This document shows positions 8,178 through 16,344 of a stretch of 64,000 nt of DNA, one piece after another; positions within the stretch are counted from its first letter, which is position 1; each line of letters opens with the position of its first letter. The notes beneath the pieces are model-generated. The model was not told the DNA's origin. It was given only the letters and a program-made list of their open reading frames with translations, and made no database searches. The position numbers and the translations under genes are program-made. The DNA lies in assembly GCA_016869025.1 (NCBI GenBank), contig VGFA01000008.1, positions 26,117 to 90,116 of the forward strand, read 5' to 3'. This DNA is from Armatimonadota bacterium (GTDB lineage Bacteria; Sysuimicrobiota; Sysuimicrobiia; Sysuimicrobiales; Humicultoraceae).

Positions 8178-9770
8178 CTATCGCGACAGCAGGATCCATC
8201 CCAACAGGCCAATTGCCGCGGCCATCGCGATCGCGTACGGAGCGGTGGCCCGCATGACCCTGCCCTCCTGCCCCAGCAGCCCGGTGGTTGCGGTCGCCAG
8301 GACCACCTTCGCCGGCGCAATCATCGAGCCGAGCGAGCCCCCGGAGGACTGCAGGGCGGCCATCAGGGCCGGGTTCATGGCCAGCATCTGCGCTCCGTCG
8401 CGCTGGAGCGCGCCGAACAGCACGTTCGAGTTGGTGTTGCTTCCGGTGATTACCGCTCCCAGCAGGCCGATGAAAGGCGATATCAACGGGAAGAACGATC
8501 CCACCAGCAAGACGAGCCCGCGGGCCAGGAGGTAGGTCATGCCGCTGTAGAGCATGATCATGGCGGTGCCGACCAGGGCCAGTATCGTAAGCGTTGTTGG
8601 CAGTCCCTGCTTGCTCACGCCCTTCCAGACAGCGCCCCAGTCCGGCGACGGGCGGCCCAGTAGATTGAACAGCACTGCCGCGATCCCTGAAGCGTATAGG
8701 AGCAGCGCGCCGGGGTGGCCGAAGATCGGGAGCGCAAAGGCCCCTGCACCCGTCTTCCAGCCCAGGCCGGTCGTGATCTCGGGGTACCTGAAGGAGAACG
8801 CCACGTGCTCGAGGGTCTGGTGCAGCCCTGGCACGAACGTGGCCGAGGCTATCACAGCGATTAGGACGTAGTAGGGCAGAAAGGCCATCTGGAACGGCAT
8901 CTCCCCGGTACCGGAGCCGGCAATCTGCTCCAGGGGGGCACGCGTGGGCACGGCGCCGGCGTCACCGCGCCTGCCCAGTCGGGTGAGGCCGATGCCGACG
9001 GCGAGGCCGACCATTCCGGCGCCGAACGAGGCGATCGTCCAGTGCTGCGTGACGGAAAGCACCAGGTGCGTCAGGCCCATCGCCAGGCCCATCGTCAGGA
9101 TCGAGCCGAACGCGCGCCCAGACGATCGGGCTCCGCCGTGCATGTGGGCGACCGCGAACCCGCTTGCAACCGCGGAGAGCCCCAGGAACACCGCGATCCA
9201 GTTTCCCATCTCGTGCGGCGGCAGGCCGGTGACGGCGCGGAGCGCCTGGAACGAGGAGGCCATGTCTCCCATCGTTACCGACCAGGCGTGGCCGATCAAA
9301 GGGATCGCGGCGGACTCAAGCGGCGTGAAGCCCAGCCCCAGGAGCAGTGGGGCGGTTACTGCGACGGGAACGCCGAACCCGGCCACTCCCTGCAGGAACG
9401 AGCTGAACGCGAACCCGATTATCAGCAACTGCAGCACGCGGTCGCCGGTGAGGTGCCCGATGGCGCGCCCGATGCTCCGTATCGCGCCCGACTCGTCGGC
9501 GAACTTGTACAGGACCAGGGCAGCCCAGATGATGTAGAGCACGTGAAGGCTCAAGGCAAGAGAGCGCCACAGCGCAACGGCCACACCACCTGCCGGCACC
9601 GCGAAGATGGTCAGACCAAGCGCGGCGGCGGCAGCCAGCGCCACGGCGCCCGACCGCACGCCACTCCAGTTCAGTCCCAGCAAACCCACGAGCACGATGA
9701 CGATGGGTACGGCGGCCAGCCCGACGCGCCACACTTCATCGGGCATTGGGATCACCCCGGCTGGTGTCAT
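8178..9770 (-). CDS. lctP: L-lactate permease (LctP family)
   Basis: A roughly 530-aa polytopic membrane protein with about 12-14 hydrophobic segments. Family signatures are 'FSSFLQGVAGFGVPVAVTAP' and, near the C-terminus, 'VITGSNTNSNVLFGALQ' followed by 'SGGSLGSMIAPAKVVLATAT'. LctP proteins import lactate or glycolate with protons. Two starts are possible: 9770 (GAGGAGG 11 bases upstream) and 9746 (GGGGTGA four bases upstream); the first is used here. The gene converges on the amidase with a 15-base gap and is divergent from the nucleotidyltransferase-like gene. Lactate dehydrogenase is not in the window. Confidence 0.88.
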   Translation of the reverse strand: MTPAGVIPMPDEVWRVGLAAVPIVIVLVGLLGLNWSGVRSGAVALAAAAALGLTIFAVPAGGVAVALWRSLALSLHVLYIIWAALVLYKFADESGAIRSIGRAIGHLTGDRVLQLLIIGFAFSSFLQGVAGFGVPVAVTAPLLLGLGFTPLESAAIPLIGHAWSVTMGDMASSFQALRAVTGLPPHEMGNWIAVFLGLSAVASGFAVAHMHGGARSSGRAFGSILTMGLAMGLTHLVLSVTQHWTIASFGAGMVGLAVGIGLTRLGRRGDAGAVPTRAPLEQIAGSGTGEMPFQMAFLPYYVLIAVIASATFVPGLHQTLEHVAFSFRYPEITTGLGWKTGAGAFALPIFGHPGALLLYASGIAAVLFNLLGRPSPDWGAVWKGVSKQGLPTTLTILALVGTAMIMLYSGMTYLLARGLVLLVGSFFPLISPFIGLLGAVITGSNTNSNVLFGALQRDGAQMLAMNPALMAALQSSGGSLGSMIAPAKVVLATATTGLLGQEGRVMRATAPYAIAMAAAIGLLGWILLSR

Positions 9771-9869
9771 CCTGCAGTACGCCTCCTCAATCCGCAGATG
9801 CGATGAACGAACGACAAGATTCCATCCTGACCGACCGATCACCTCCACCTGGAAGGACGCCCGCCGCGG

Positions 9870-9898
9870 TTGAGGCGGGGAAAGGGGCGGTGTACACT
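9870..9898 (+). promoter_or_regulatory. Promoter of the nucleotidyltransferase-like gene
   Basis: TTGAGG (9870-9875), 17-base spacer, TACACT (9893-9898). A transcript from about 9905 would leave a short leader with TTTGGAGG before the TTG start at 9928. It is the only recognisable signal in the 157-base gap between lctP and this gene. Confidence 0.55.
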
Positions 9899-9927
9899 GG
9901 GATAAGGCGGGCGTTTGGAGGCTTCTG

Positions 9928-10830
9928 TTGCAGGCGATCGAGAACCTAAAGACGTTTTTCGCGCAGCCGCGCGAGGTCGCGGCGGTATATCTTTACGGCC
10001 GGTACGGTCATGGTCCGAGCTACCCCGACACGGACATCGAGGTTGGCTTGGTCTTCGACGACGGCACAGAAGAGGACGAGGTGCGCGAGTTCCTCGACCG
10101 TATCTCCGACGTCAACCCTCTGGGGGGCGAACCGGGCGTAGTCATGCCGTTCGCGCTCAACTCGCACATCCTCCCGGTTATTCACGAGGTTCTGACGAGC
10201 GGGACGCTGCTGGTGGACAACCGTCCCCAGGTGCGGGAGTCCTTTGTCGAGCAGGCCCGGCAGCGATTGGCGGATGAACGCGCCGGCCTTCTGGACGACG
10301 CCAAGGAGGCCATCATGCAGGCCCGATCGCTCGGCCTTGCCGTGACGGCCACCGCCGGGTTCGTGCTGCCCCAACCGCCCGGGTATCTGGATCCGATCCG
10401 CATCGGCTGGCGCATCGGGCGAATCCTGGCATCCGTAGCCGTGCTCGAGGCTACCACGCGCGACCTGGAAGCCGTGGCAAGAGATCCCGAACGGCTCGGC
10501 CAGTCTGTGGGGTGGTTCAGCAATGCCGCGGGTGCCGCGGCCGGCATAGCCAAGGCCATGCTGACGATGTTCAACATGGAAAGGCCGCCGCGCCGCTGGC
10601 AGGTGTTTCTTCCCATCGCGGATACCGGGCTGATGACGATGGACCTGGCGCTTCATCTGGGCGCGCTCACCGAACTGCGGTGGCAGATGCTGGCCTCCGG
10701 CGGGATCCACTCCACGGACCGGATGCTGGGCGGAATCCGCGCGGGTCTCGCGCCCTTGATCGCCTTCGCCCGGCTGGCGGCCTGGTACTGCGAAATGCCT
10801 GGCGGCCGCGGCGACGCCAAGGTCCATTGA
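9928..10830 (+). CDS. Nucleotidyltransferase-like (MNT-fold) protein with helical C-terminal domain
   Basis: A 300-aa protein. Residues about 15-110 look like a minimal nucleotidyltransferase: 'VAAVYLYGRYGHGPSYPDTD' is followed by 'IEVGLVF', matching the fold's 'hhlfGS...g....SDiDlav' pattern with Asp-x-Asp/Glu carboxylates. The usual Gly-Ser is replaced by Gly-Arg, so catalysis is uncertain. Residues 110-300 are mostly helical ('LDDAKEAIMQARSLG', 'WRIGRILASVAVLEATTRDL') and resemble nucleic-acid or substrate-binding helical domains; no HEPN R-x4-H motif is visible. The TTG start has GGAGG six bases upstream and a promoter at 9870-9898. Adenylyltransferase and aminoglycoside-nucleotidyltransferase-like roles are both possible. 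Confidence 0.6.
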   Translation: MQAIENLKTFFAQPREVAAVYLYGRYGHGPSYPDTDIEVGLVFDDGTEEDEVREFLDRISDVNPLGGEPGVVMPFALNSHILPVIHEVLTSGTLLVDNRPQVRESFVEQARQRLADERAGLLDDAKEAIMQARSLGLAVTATAGFVLPQPPGYLDPIRIGWRIGRILASVAVLEATTRDLEAVARDPERLGQSVGWFSNAAGAAAGIAKAMLTMFNMERPPRRWQVFLPIADTGLMTMDLALHLGALTELRWQMLASGGIHSTDRMLGGIRAGLAPLIAFARLAAWYCEMPGGRGDAKVH

Positions 10831-10873
10831 GCCAGCAGCCGCGATCATCCCAGAATCAGCCAAGGAGACCGAA

Positions 10874-11155
10874 GTGAGCGATCCCCTGACCTTGAAGATC
10901 CTGCCCACGCCCAACGTCAACGCCCTGAGGTTCTTGGTCGGCCGCAGGCTAACCGAAGGCCGCAGCCAGACATTCCGTTCAGAGAAGGAAGCCGCCGGTC
11001 ACCCGCTGGCGGCCGGCCTGTTTGCCATTCCCGGGGTCGTTCAGGTGTTTGTGCTGAACGACTTCGTGACCGTCACGCGCGACCCGGCGGCGGGGTGGGA
11101 CGAGATCGCCGGTCGCGCCGAAGCCACGATCCGGGAGCACCTGGCCGGAAGCTAG
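10874..11155 (+). CDS. NifU N-terminal-domain (Nfu N-like) protein
   Basis: A 93-aa protein matching the stand-alone domain found at the N-terminus of some Nfu scaffold proteins. It opens 'LKILPTPNVNALRFLVGR', has 'HPLAAGLFAIPGVVQVFVLN', and lacks cysteines. In the family this domain accompanies the CxxC Nfu domain; here a separate CxxC Nfu lies at 33053. Together they may act in Fe-S cluster transfer, though the partnership is an inference. The GTG at 10874 follows AAGGAG. The gene is tail-to-tail with the E2 gene, overlapping by four bases. Confidence 0.8.
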   Translation: MSDPLTLKILPTPNVNALRFLVGRRLTEGRSQTFRSEKEAAGHPLAAGLFAIPGVVQVFVLNDFVTVTRDPAAGWDEIAGRAEATIREHLAGS

Positions 11156-12324
11156 ACCGCCGGCCGCTCAATCACCAGAGCCACCGGGTTCTCGAGCAGC
11201 CGACGTATCTCGCCCAGGAACCGAGCGGCTTCTACTCCGTCGGTGACGCGGTGGTCTGCCGATAGCGTTGCCTGCATCACGGTCGCGACGGCCAGTCTGC
11301 CCTCGCGCACCACCGCCTGCGGTCTTGCCGTGCCCACGGCCAGGATTGCCGCCTGTGGCGGATTGATGATCGCGGCGAATGCGTCCACATCGAACATCCC
11401 CAGGTTACTGACAGTGAAGGTGCCGCCGACGAGGTCTTCGGGGCGCAGGCGTCCGGTGCGCGCGCGGTCGGCGAGCCCGCGGGCCTCGACAGCGATCTGC
11501 CAGACCGGCTTGCGAACGCAGTCATAGAGCGTCGGCACGATCAGCCCCTCGGGCAGCGCGACCGCAACGCTGACGTTCACTTCCGACAGACGTCGCACCG
11601 CGCCGTCCGCGAACACGGCGTTCAGGTTGGGGAACCGCACCAGCGCCAGCGCCGCCGCTTTGACGATCAGGTCGTTGATCGAGACCTTCTCGGCCTCGCT
11701 CCTTCCGTCGTTGAGCTGCCGGCGCAACGCCAGAGCATCGTCCACGGCGACCGAGACCGAGATGTAGAAGTGCGGCGCCTGCTGCTTGCTTTCGGTCATC
11801 CGCCGGGCGATAGTCTGGCGCATGCGGGTCAGGGGGATCTCGGTCGCGGGTGCGGCGCCCGGGCCTGCGGCTGCCCGCGAGGCCGTTGCCCGCAAAGCCG
11901 CCACGGCCGCCTCGACGTCCTCCTTTGTGATCCGGCCCTCCGGGCCGGTGCCGGGGATCGCCGACAGCGATATCCCGTGCGCCGCGGCCATCTTCCGGGC
12001 AAGCGGCGAGGCGCGCACCCGCGCTGCGGTATCTGTCGCAGCCACGCGCTCGATAGGCGTCTTCACAGATGTCGGGCCGGTTTGCTCACCGGACCGGGCG
12101 AGCAGCGCGATCGGCGCGCCGACCGCCGCCACCTCGCCGGCGGGCACGAGCACTTCGGTAAGCACGCCGTCCCACTCGGCCTCGAGACTCACGTTCACCT
12201 TGTCGGTTTCGATCTCGGCGATTGCCTCACCCTGCGTGACCGGGTCACCGGGCTGTTTCATCCACCGGATGACCTTGCCTTCCGTCATGGCATCGCCCAT
12301 CTTGGGCATGATCACCTCAGCCAT
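11152..12324 (-). CDS. Dihydrolipoyl acyltransferase (E2) of a 2-oxoacid dehydrogenase complex
   Basis: A 390-aa E2 with three usual parts. One lipoyl domain lies at about residues 1-78, with the lipoylated lysine in 'AEIETDKVNVSLEAEWDGVL'. A peripheral subunit-binding domain is at about 105-140 ('RASPLARKMAAAHGIS'). The catalytic acyltransferase domain ends with the active-site 'ATLSADHRVTDGVEAARFLG'. Ala/Pro-rich linkers separate them. GGGAGG precedes the ATG at 12324 by eight bases. The gene overlaps E1-beta by eight bases and is last in the operon. Substrate (pyruvate versus branched-chain 2-oxoacids) cannot be decided by eye. E3 is supplied elsewhere, most likely by the dehydrogenase at 26932. 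Confidence 0.92.
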   Translation of the reverse strand: MAEVIMPKMGDAMTEGKVIRWMKQPGDPVTQGEAIAEIETDKVNVSLEAEWDGVLTEVLVPAGEVAAVGAPIALLARSGEQTGPTSVKTPIERVAATDTAARVRASPLARKMAAAHGISLSAIPGTGPEGRITKEDVEAAVAALRATASRAAAGPGAAPATEIPLTRMRQTIARRMTESKQQAPHFYISVSVAVDDALALRRQLNDGRSEAEKVSINDLIVKAAALALVRFPNLNAVFADGAVRRLSEVNVSVAVALPEGLIVPTLYDCVRKPVWQIAVEARGLADRARTGRLRPEDLVGGTFTVSNLGMFDVDAFAAIINPPQAAILAVGTARPQAVVREGRLAVATVMQATLSADHRVTDGVEAARFLGEIRRLLENPVALVIERPAV

Positions 12325-13342
12325 CGCTCTGTCCTCCCGAGGGCCGTGCATTGGGCGTTGGGATCTCCCGATAGAGGGTCCTGGCAGCCGCCCTCACGAT
12401 GTCCTCAGCGCCCGGGAGGGCCAGAATCTCGATATTGCGCGCGTACGGCATTGGAACGTCGGCACCGGTGACCCTTTCAACCGGCGCGTCCAGGGAGTCA
12501 AACGCGCCCTCGGCGATCGTGGCGGCGATCTCGGCCGCCGTCCCGAACGGCCGCCACTGCTCCTGTACGACCACCGCCCGATGCGTCCGGCGCACCGACT
12601 CCAGGATCGTGCGCTGGTCCAGCGGTCGGAGCGTACGTAGGTTGATCACCTCGGCCTCGATACCCTCCACTGCAAGGTGCTCCGCCGCTTCCAGGGCGAC
12701 CCCCCGCATGCGGCTGTAGGCCACGATCGTGACGTCGCCGCCCGACCGGGCGATCTCGGCTGCGCCGAACGGCATCGCGAAGTCACCGTCGGGCACCTCG
12801 CCCTTGAATCCATATAGCGAGGCGTGCTCGAGGAAGATCACCGGGTCGCTACCGCGGATCGCAGTACGGAGCAGTCCCTTGGCCTCGGCAGGCGTGGCCG
12901 GCACAACTACATGCAGACCCGGGATGTGCGCGTAGAGGGCCTCCAGGCTCTGTGAGTGCTGAGCGGAGAGCTGGACGCCCGCGCCGTTGGGCCCGCGGAC
13001 GACCAGGGGGATGTTCACCTGCCCGCCGGAGAAGTACCGGATCTTTGCCGCGTTGTTGACGATCTGGTCGAAGGCCACCAGGGAGAAGTTCCAGGTCATC
13101 ATCTCAACGATCGGCCGCAGTCCGAGCATCGCCATGCCGATTGCTGCGCCGATGAATCCGGTCTCGGAGGTGGGGGTGTCAATGACCCGGCGGGGGCCGA
13201 AGCGTGCCAGCAGATCGGCGGTTACGCGGAACGTGCCCTGGTAGAGACCGACCTCCTCGCCAAGCAGGATGACCGTCGGGTCGCGGTCCATCTCCTCGAT
13301 CAACGTCGAGCGGATCGCTTCGCGGTACGAGAGGATGGGCAC
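12317..13342 (-). CDS. pdhB: 2-oxoacid dehydrogenase E1 component, beta subunit
   Basis: A 341-aa subunit of the thiamine-diphosphate E1 heterotetramer. It has the TPP pyrimidine-ring glutamate region ('VILLGEEVGLYQGTFRVT'), 'DTPTSETGFIGAAIGMAMLG', and the potassium/transketolase-C domain near 'VINLRTLRPLDQRTI'. Length and order are typical of PdhB/AcoB/BkdB. It sits three bases after the E1-alpha stop and overlaps E2 by eight bases. The symbol is given by analogy; the branched-chain form is not excluded. Confidence 0.9.
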   Translation of the reverse strand: MPILSYREAIRSTLIEEMDRDPTVILLGEEVGLYQGTFRVTADLLARFGPRRVIDTPTSETGFIGAAIGMAMLGLRPIVEMMTWNFSLVAFDQIVNNAAKIRYFSGGQVNIPLVVRGPNGAGVQLSAQHSQSLEALYAHIPGLHVVVPATPAEAKGLLRTAIRGSDPVIFLEHASLYGFKGEVPDGDFAMPFGAAEIARSGGDVTIVAYSRMRGVALEAAEHLAVEGIEAEVINLRTLRPLDQRTILESVRRTHRAVVVQEQWRPFGTAAEIAATIAEGAFDSLDAPVERVTGADVPMPYARNIEILALPGAEDIVRAAARTLYREIPTPNARPSGGQSDG

Positions 13343-13345
13343 CGG

Positions 13346-14338
13346 CTACGCCTCCCAGCCGTAGACGTCGCCGTAGACGTCGGCGTGGAGTGCTTCCGGC
13401 GGCGGCGGTGGGCTCTCCTCGGCATACCTGACCGCGGCCAGCACCGACTGCTCAGCCTCTTCGCGGATCGCGGCGACCGCCGCGTCGTCGAGGAGCCCGA
13501 CCGCGCGCAGGTGGCCTTCGAGGGCAGGGATCGGGTCGCGTCGCCGGGCCTGCTCCACCTCTTCCTTGCTGCGGTAGGATTGGACGACGTCGGCCGCGCC
13601 GTGGCCGGCGAATCGGTAGGTGACTGCCTCCACGGCAGTGGGCCTACCCGAGGTCCGGGCCTCGGCGATCGCGCTCTCGGCCGCCAGGCGCACCGTCAGG
13701 AAGTCCATCCCGTCCACGCGCTCGCAGGGGATCGCGTAGCCGGTGAAACGCGCGGCGAGGTCGGTCACAGCGGACGAGCGGGCTACCGACGTGCCCATTG
13801 CGTACCCGTTGTTCTCCACGATCAACACCAGAGGGCAATGCCCGGCCTGCCCCCACAGACCGGCCATGTTGAGGGATTCGTGGAACGCGCCGGTGTTCAT
13901 CGCGCCATCTCCCAGGAAGCACAGGCAGACGCGGTCGCTCCCTCCATAGCGCAGCGCATAGGCCGCGCCCACGGCAAGCGGGATGTGCCCACCGACGATG
14001 CCGTAGCCCCCGTAGAAGCCGCGGCCGACGTCGAACAGGTGCATTGACCCGCCCTTTCCTCTGGCCAGGCCCGTGGCCTTGCCGTACAACTCGGCCATGA
14101 CCACGCCGGGCGGCGAGCCGCGCAACAGCGCGATCGCGTGGTCACGGTACGAGGTAAAGCAGATGTCGTCGCCACGCATGGCGCTGATGAAACCGACGGC
14201 CACCGCTTCCTGCCCAGAGTAGACGTGCAGGTATCCCCCTATCTTACCTCGCCGGAACGCCCGCTCGGTCTCTTCCTCGAAGCACCGAGCGAGCACCATC
14301 CGGCGGTACCATGGCAGTGCAGACTGCAGGTCGGCCAT
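13346..14338 (-). CDS. pdhA: 2-oxoacid dehydrogenase E1 component, alpha subunit
   Basis: A 330-aa TPP-binding subunit. The TPP motif starts at 'GDGAMNTGAFHESLNMAG' and ends at 'VENNGYAMGT'. The phosphorylation-loop-like 'YRFAGHGAADVVQSYRSKEE' and 'SYRDHAIALLRG' are also present, as in PdhA and AcoA. It catalyses decarboxylation of the 2-oxoacid and, with the beta subunit, reductive acylation of E2 lipoate. It is the first gene of the minus-strand operon. No clear Shine-Dalgarno sequence precedes its ATG, in contrast to its neighbours. It is divergent from the deaminase-like gene. Confidence 0.9.
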   Translation of the reverse strand: MADLQSALPWYRRMVLARCFEEETERAFRRGKIGGYLHVYSGQEAVAVGFISAMRGDDICFTSYRDHAIALLRGSPPGVVMAELYGKATGLARGKGGSMHLFDVGRGFYGGYGIVGGHIPLAVGAAYALRYGGSDRVCLCFLGDGAMNTGAFHESLNMAGLWGQAGHCPLVLIVENNGYAMGTSVARSSAVTDLAARFTGYAIPCERVDGMDFLTVRLAAESAIAEARTSGRPTAVEAVTYRFAGHGAADVVQSYRSKEEVEQARRRDPIPALEGHLRAVGLLDDAAVAAIREEAEQSVLAAVRYAEESPPPPPEALHADVYGDVYGWEA

Positions 14339-14356
14339 GACGGCTAGATTAGGGGT

Positions 14357-14386
14357 TTGCCCCCTGTTCCCTTCTGCCCGTATAAT
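14357..14386 (+). promoter_or_regulatory. Promoter of the deaminase-like gene with consensus -10
   Basis: TTGCCC (14357-14362), 18-base spacer and a perfect TATAAT (14381-14386). A start near 14393 leaves a leader of about 17 bases containing CCGGAG before the GTG at 14410. Confidence 0.7.
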
Positions 14387-14409
14387 GGCGCTGCACCCCG
14401 GAGATCACA

Positions 14410-15426
14410 GTGGTTGCCGTGACAGAGCTTCCTTACATTGCCGCCCTCCCGAAAGTCGAGCTCCACGTCCACCTTGAGACGTCGCTCCGCCTTCGCCGTT
14501 TGCTCCGACGGCGCGACCCCGACATCCCGCTGATCGGACAGCCCCACCTGGTGGCAGATCCCTCGCGGTTCGCCGGCTACGACCGACTCCGACGGCTTCG
14601 GTATGCTGAGAGGGCAAACCGCCTGCCCGATGCCGCGTACACGCGCGCAAGCATCGCCGCGATCACAGCCGAGTTGATCGCCGAGGCCTCCGCGCAGTCG
14701 GTCAGGCACATCGAGGTACGCGCCGGAGGCCGGCGCGCGTTTTCCGTGCTGGGAGTCCGCGGCATGCTCGAGGCCATGGCCGAGGGCGCAGGGGAATCCC
14801 GGCGCCTTGGGCTGTCCTACGGGACGGTCGTGACGGTGATCCGCGAGCGCGGGCCCGAGGAGGCCGACCGGATCATCGCCGAGGCCGTGGCGGCTTCCGG
14901 CTGCGCCGTGGTGGGCGTGGATCTGGCCGGTGACGAGGAGAACTACCCTGTGGCGCTGTTCTCGGCGCCCATTGCGCGTGCCCGCGACGCGGGTCTGGGC
15001 ATCACGGTGCACGCCGGCGAGTTCGCCGGCCCGGCCGGGATCTGGGCCGCCGTCTATCAGCTTGGCGCGACGAGGATCGGTCACGGCATACGGGCCATAG
15101 AGGATCCCGCACTGTTGGACCGGCTCCGCGAACGAGGTGTGGCGCTGGAGATCTGCCCGACCAGCAACCTTCGCCTCGGCCTGGTGTCCTCGCTCTCGGC
15201 TCATCCCGTGGGGGCGCTCTTGAATCAGGGTGTCCCGGTTACGATCAACAGCGATGATCCGGTAATGCTGGGGACGACGCTGACCGGAGAACTCGCCTGC
15301 ATTGCACGGGTACACCGCCTGGGCCCAGATACCCTTGGGAACCTCCAGGTGACGGCCGCGCGGGCGGCCTTTCTGCCGGCCGGAGAGCGCGAGTCGCTGG
15401 AGCAGACCATCCGATTGAAATCTTGA
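14410..15426 (+). CDS. Adenosine-deaminase-family amidohydrolase
   Basis: A 338-aa TIM-barrel metal enzyme. Zinc ligands and catalytic residues are visible: 'KVELHVHLETSLR' (HxH), 'GITVHAGEFAGPAG' (His-Ala-Gly-Glu), 'RIGHGIRAIEDPALLDRLRE', and 'PVTINSDDPVM' (Asp-Asp). The first motif reads HLET where most family members have HLDG or HLEG. The enzyme would deaminate adenosine, adenine or a related 6-aminopurine; 6-aminodeoxyfutalosine (menaquinone pathway) is another known substrate of the wider family. The GTG at 14410 has GGAG six bases upstream. It is a single-gene unit with its own promoter, and the suf promoter overlaps its 3' end. Confidence 0.85.
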   Translation: MVAVTELPYIAALPKVELHVHLETSLRLRRLLRRRDPDIPLIGQPHLVADPSRFAGYDRLRRLRYAERANRLPDAAYTRASIAAITAELIAEASAQSVRHIEVRAGGRRAFSVLGVRGMLEAMAEGAGESRRLGLSYGTVVTVIRERGPEEADRIIAEAVAASGCAVVGVDLAGDEENYPVALFSAPIARARDAGLGITVHAGEFAGPAGIWAAVYQLGATRIGHGIRAIEDPALLDRLRERGVALEICPTSNLRLGLVSSLSAHPVGALLNQGVPVTINSDDPVMLGTTLTGELACIARVHRLGPDTLGNLQVTAARAAFLPAGERESLEQTIRLKS

Positions 15427-15443
15427 CCAAATCAGTCTAGAAT
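15415..15443 (+). promoter_or_regulatory. Promoter of the suf operon
   Basis: TTGAAA (15415-15420), 17-base spacer, TAGAAT (15438-15443). The -35 box overlaps the end of the deaminase gene. Transcription from about 15450 gives a leader of nearly 50 bases before sufC. That leader is GC-rich and contains a possible hairpin between GTCC and GGAC; no clear IscR- or SufR-type dyad is seen. Confidence 0.65.
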
Positions 15444-15496
15444 GTCCGGGTGGCGCGCCCCTGAGGGACGCTGATTGGCGCCGGAAGGAGACAGGC

Positions 15497-16327
15497 ATGG
15501 CAGATCTGGACATCCGCGACCTCCACGTGCAGGTTGAGGACAAGGTCATTCTCAAGGGGGTCAACCTGCAACTCAGCGCCGGGGAAATCCATGCCATCAT
15601 GGGGCCTAACGGTTCGGGCAAGAGCACCCTGGCCAACGTCCTGATGGGCAACCCCTTCTACCAGGTCACGAGCGGCGAGGTCTTCTACCGGGGCGAGGAT
15701 CTCCTGGCGATGGCTCCCGACGAACGCGCCAGGAAGGGGCTGTTCATCGCGTTCCAGTACCCGGTGAGCATCCCGGGCGTGACGATGGCCAGCTTCCTGC
15801 GCACCGCGGTCTCGGCGCGGCGGGGATACAAGCAGGAATTGATGCCGGTCTCCGAGTTCCAGAAGCTGCTCCGCTCCAAGATCGAGGCGCTGAAGATTGA
15901 CCCAGAGGTCCCGGGCCGGTACGTGAACGACGGGTTCTCTGGAGGCGAGAAGAAGCGGGCAGAGATCCTCCAGATGGCGCTGCTAGAACCGCAGATCGCG
16001 TTCATGGACGAGACCGACTCCGGTCTGGATATTGACTCCGTCAAGGTGGTCGCAGACGGCATCCTCAGGATGTACGACGAGGCCCAAGGCGGCATGGGCG
16101 TGCTGGTGATCACGCACTACTCGCGCATCCTGCACTTCCTGCGCCCCCACCACGTGCACATCATGTACGACGGCCGCATCGTCGTCTCGGGCGGCCCGGA
16201 GCTCGCCGAGGAACTGGAGCAGCACGGCTACGAGGGCATCCGGCAGCAGTTCGAGGTGGTGGCGTCTGAGGTCCAGGAGGAGGGTGCGGTCAGGCGCGCC
16301 GGCAAGGTCTTCTGGGTCGTTCACTAG
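15497..16327 (+). CDS. sufC: Fe-S cluster assembly ATPase SufC
   Basis: A 276-aa ABC-type ATPase that powers the SufBCD scaffold. Walker A is '[16 protein letters not shown]', the ABC signature '[17 protein letters not shown]', and Walker B with the catalytic glutamate '[18 protein letters not shown]', which is the SufC-specific form. A H-loop histidine lies in '[19 protein letters not shown]'. The C-terminus is slightly longer than the roughly 250 aa of most SufC. GAAGGAG precedes the ATG. It is the first gene of the operon; sufB follows after 17 bases. Confidence 0.95.
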   Translation: MADLDIRDLHVQVEDKVILKGVNLQLSAGEIHAIMGPNGSGKSTLANVLMGNPFYQVTSGEVFYRGEDLLAMAPDERARKGLFIAFQYPVSIPGVTMASFLRTAVSARRGYKQELMPVSEFQKLLRSKIEALKIDPEVPGRYVNDGFSGGEKKRAEILQMALLEPQIAFMDETDSGLDIDSVKVVADGILRMYDEAQGGMGVLVITHYSRILHFLRPHHVHIMYDGRIVVSGGPELAEELEQHGYEGIRQQFEVVASEVQEEGAVRRAGKVFWVVH

Positions 16328-16344
16328 TTCTCGGGGAGAGCCGA

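Noticed and set aside
9928..10830. MNT-HEPN toxin-antitoxin pair in one chain
   Set aside because: No HEPN R-x4-H motif is visible in the helical part, and there is no adjacent partner gene.
15423..15443. TTGACC as the -35 box of the suf promoter
   Set aside because: The spacer to TAGAAT would be only nine bases; TTGAAA eight bases upstream of it gives 17.
14344..15651. A 435-codon open frame on the minus strand
   Set aside because: It overlaps the deaminase-like gene and the 5' end of sufC on the opposite strand and shows no motif or ribosome site; both overlapped genes have strong evidence.
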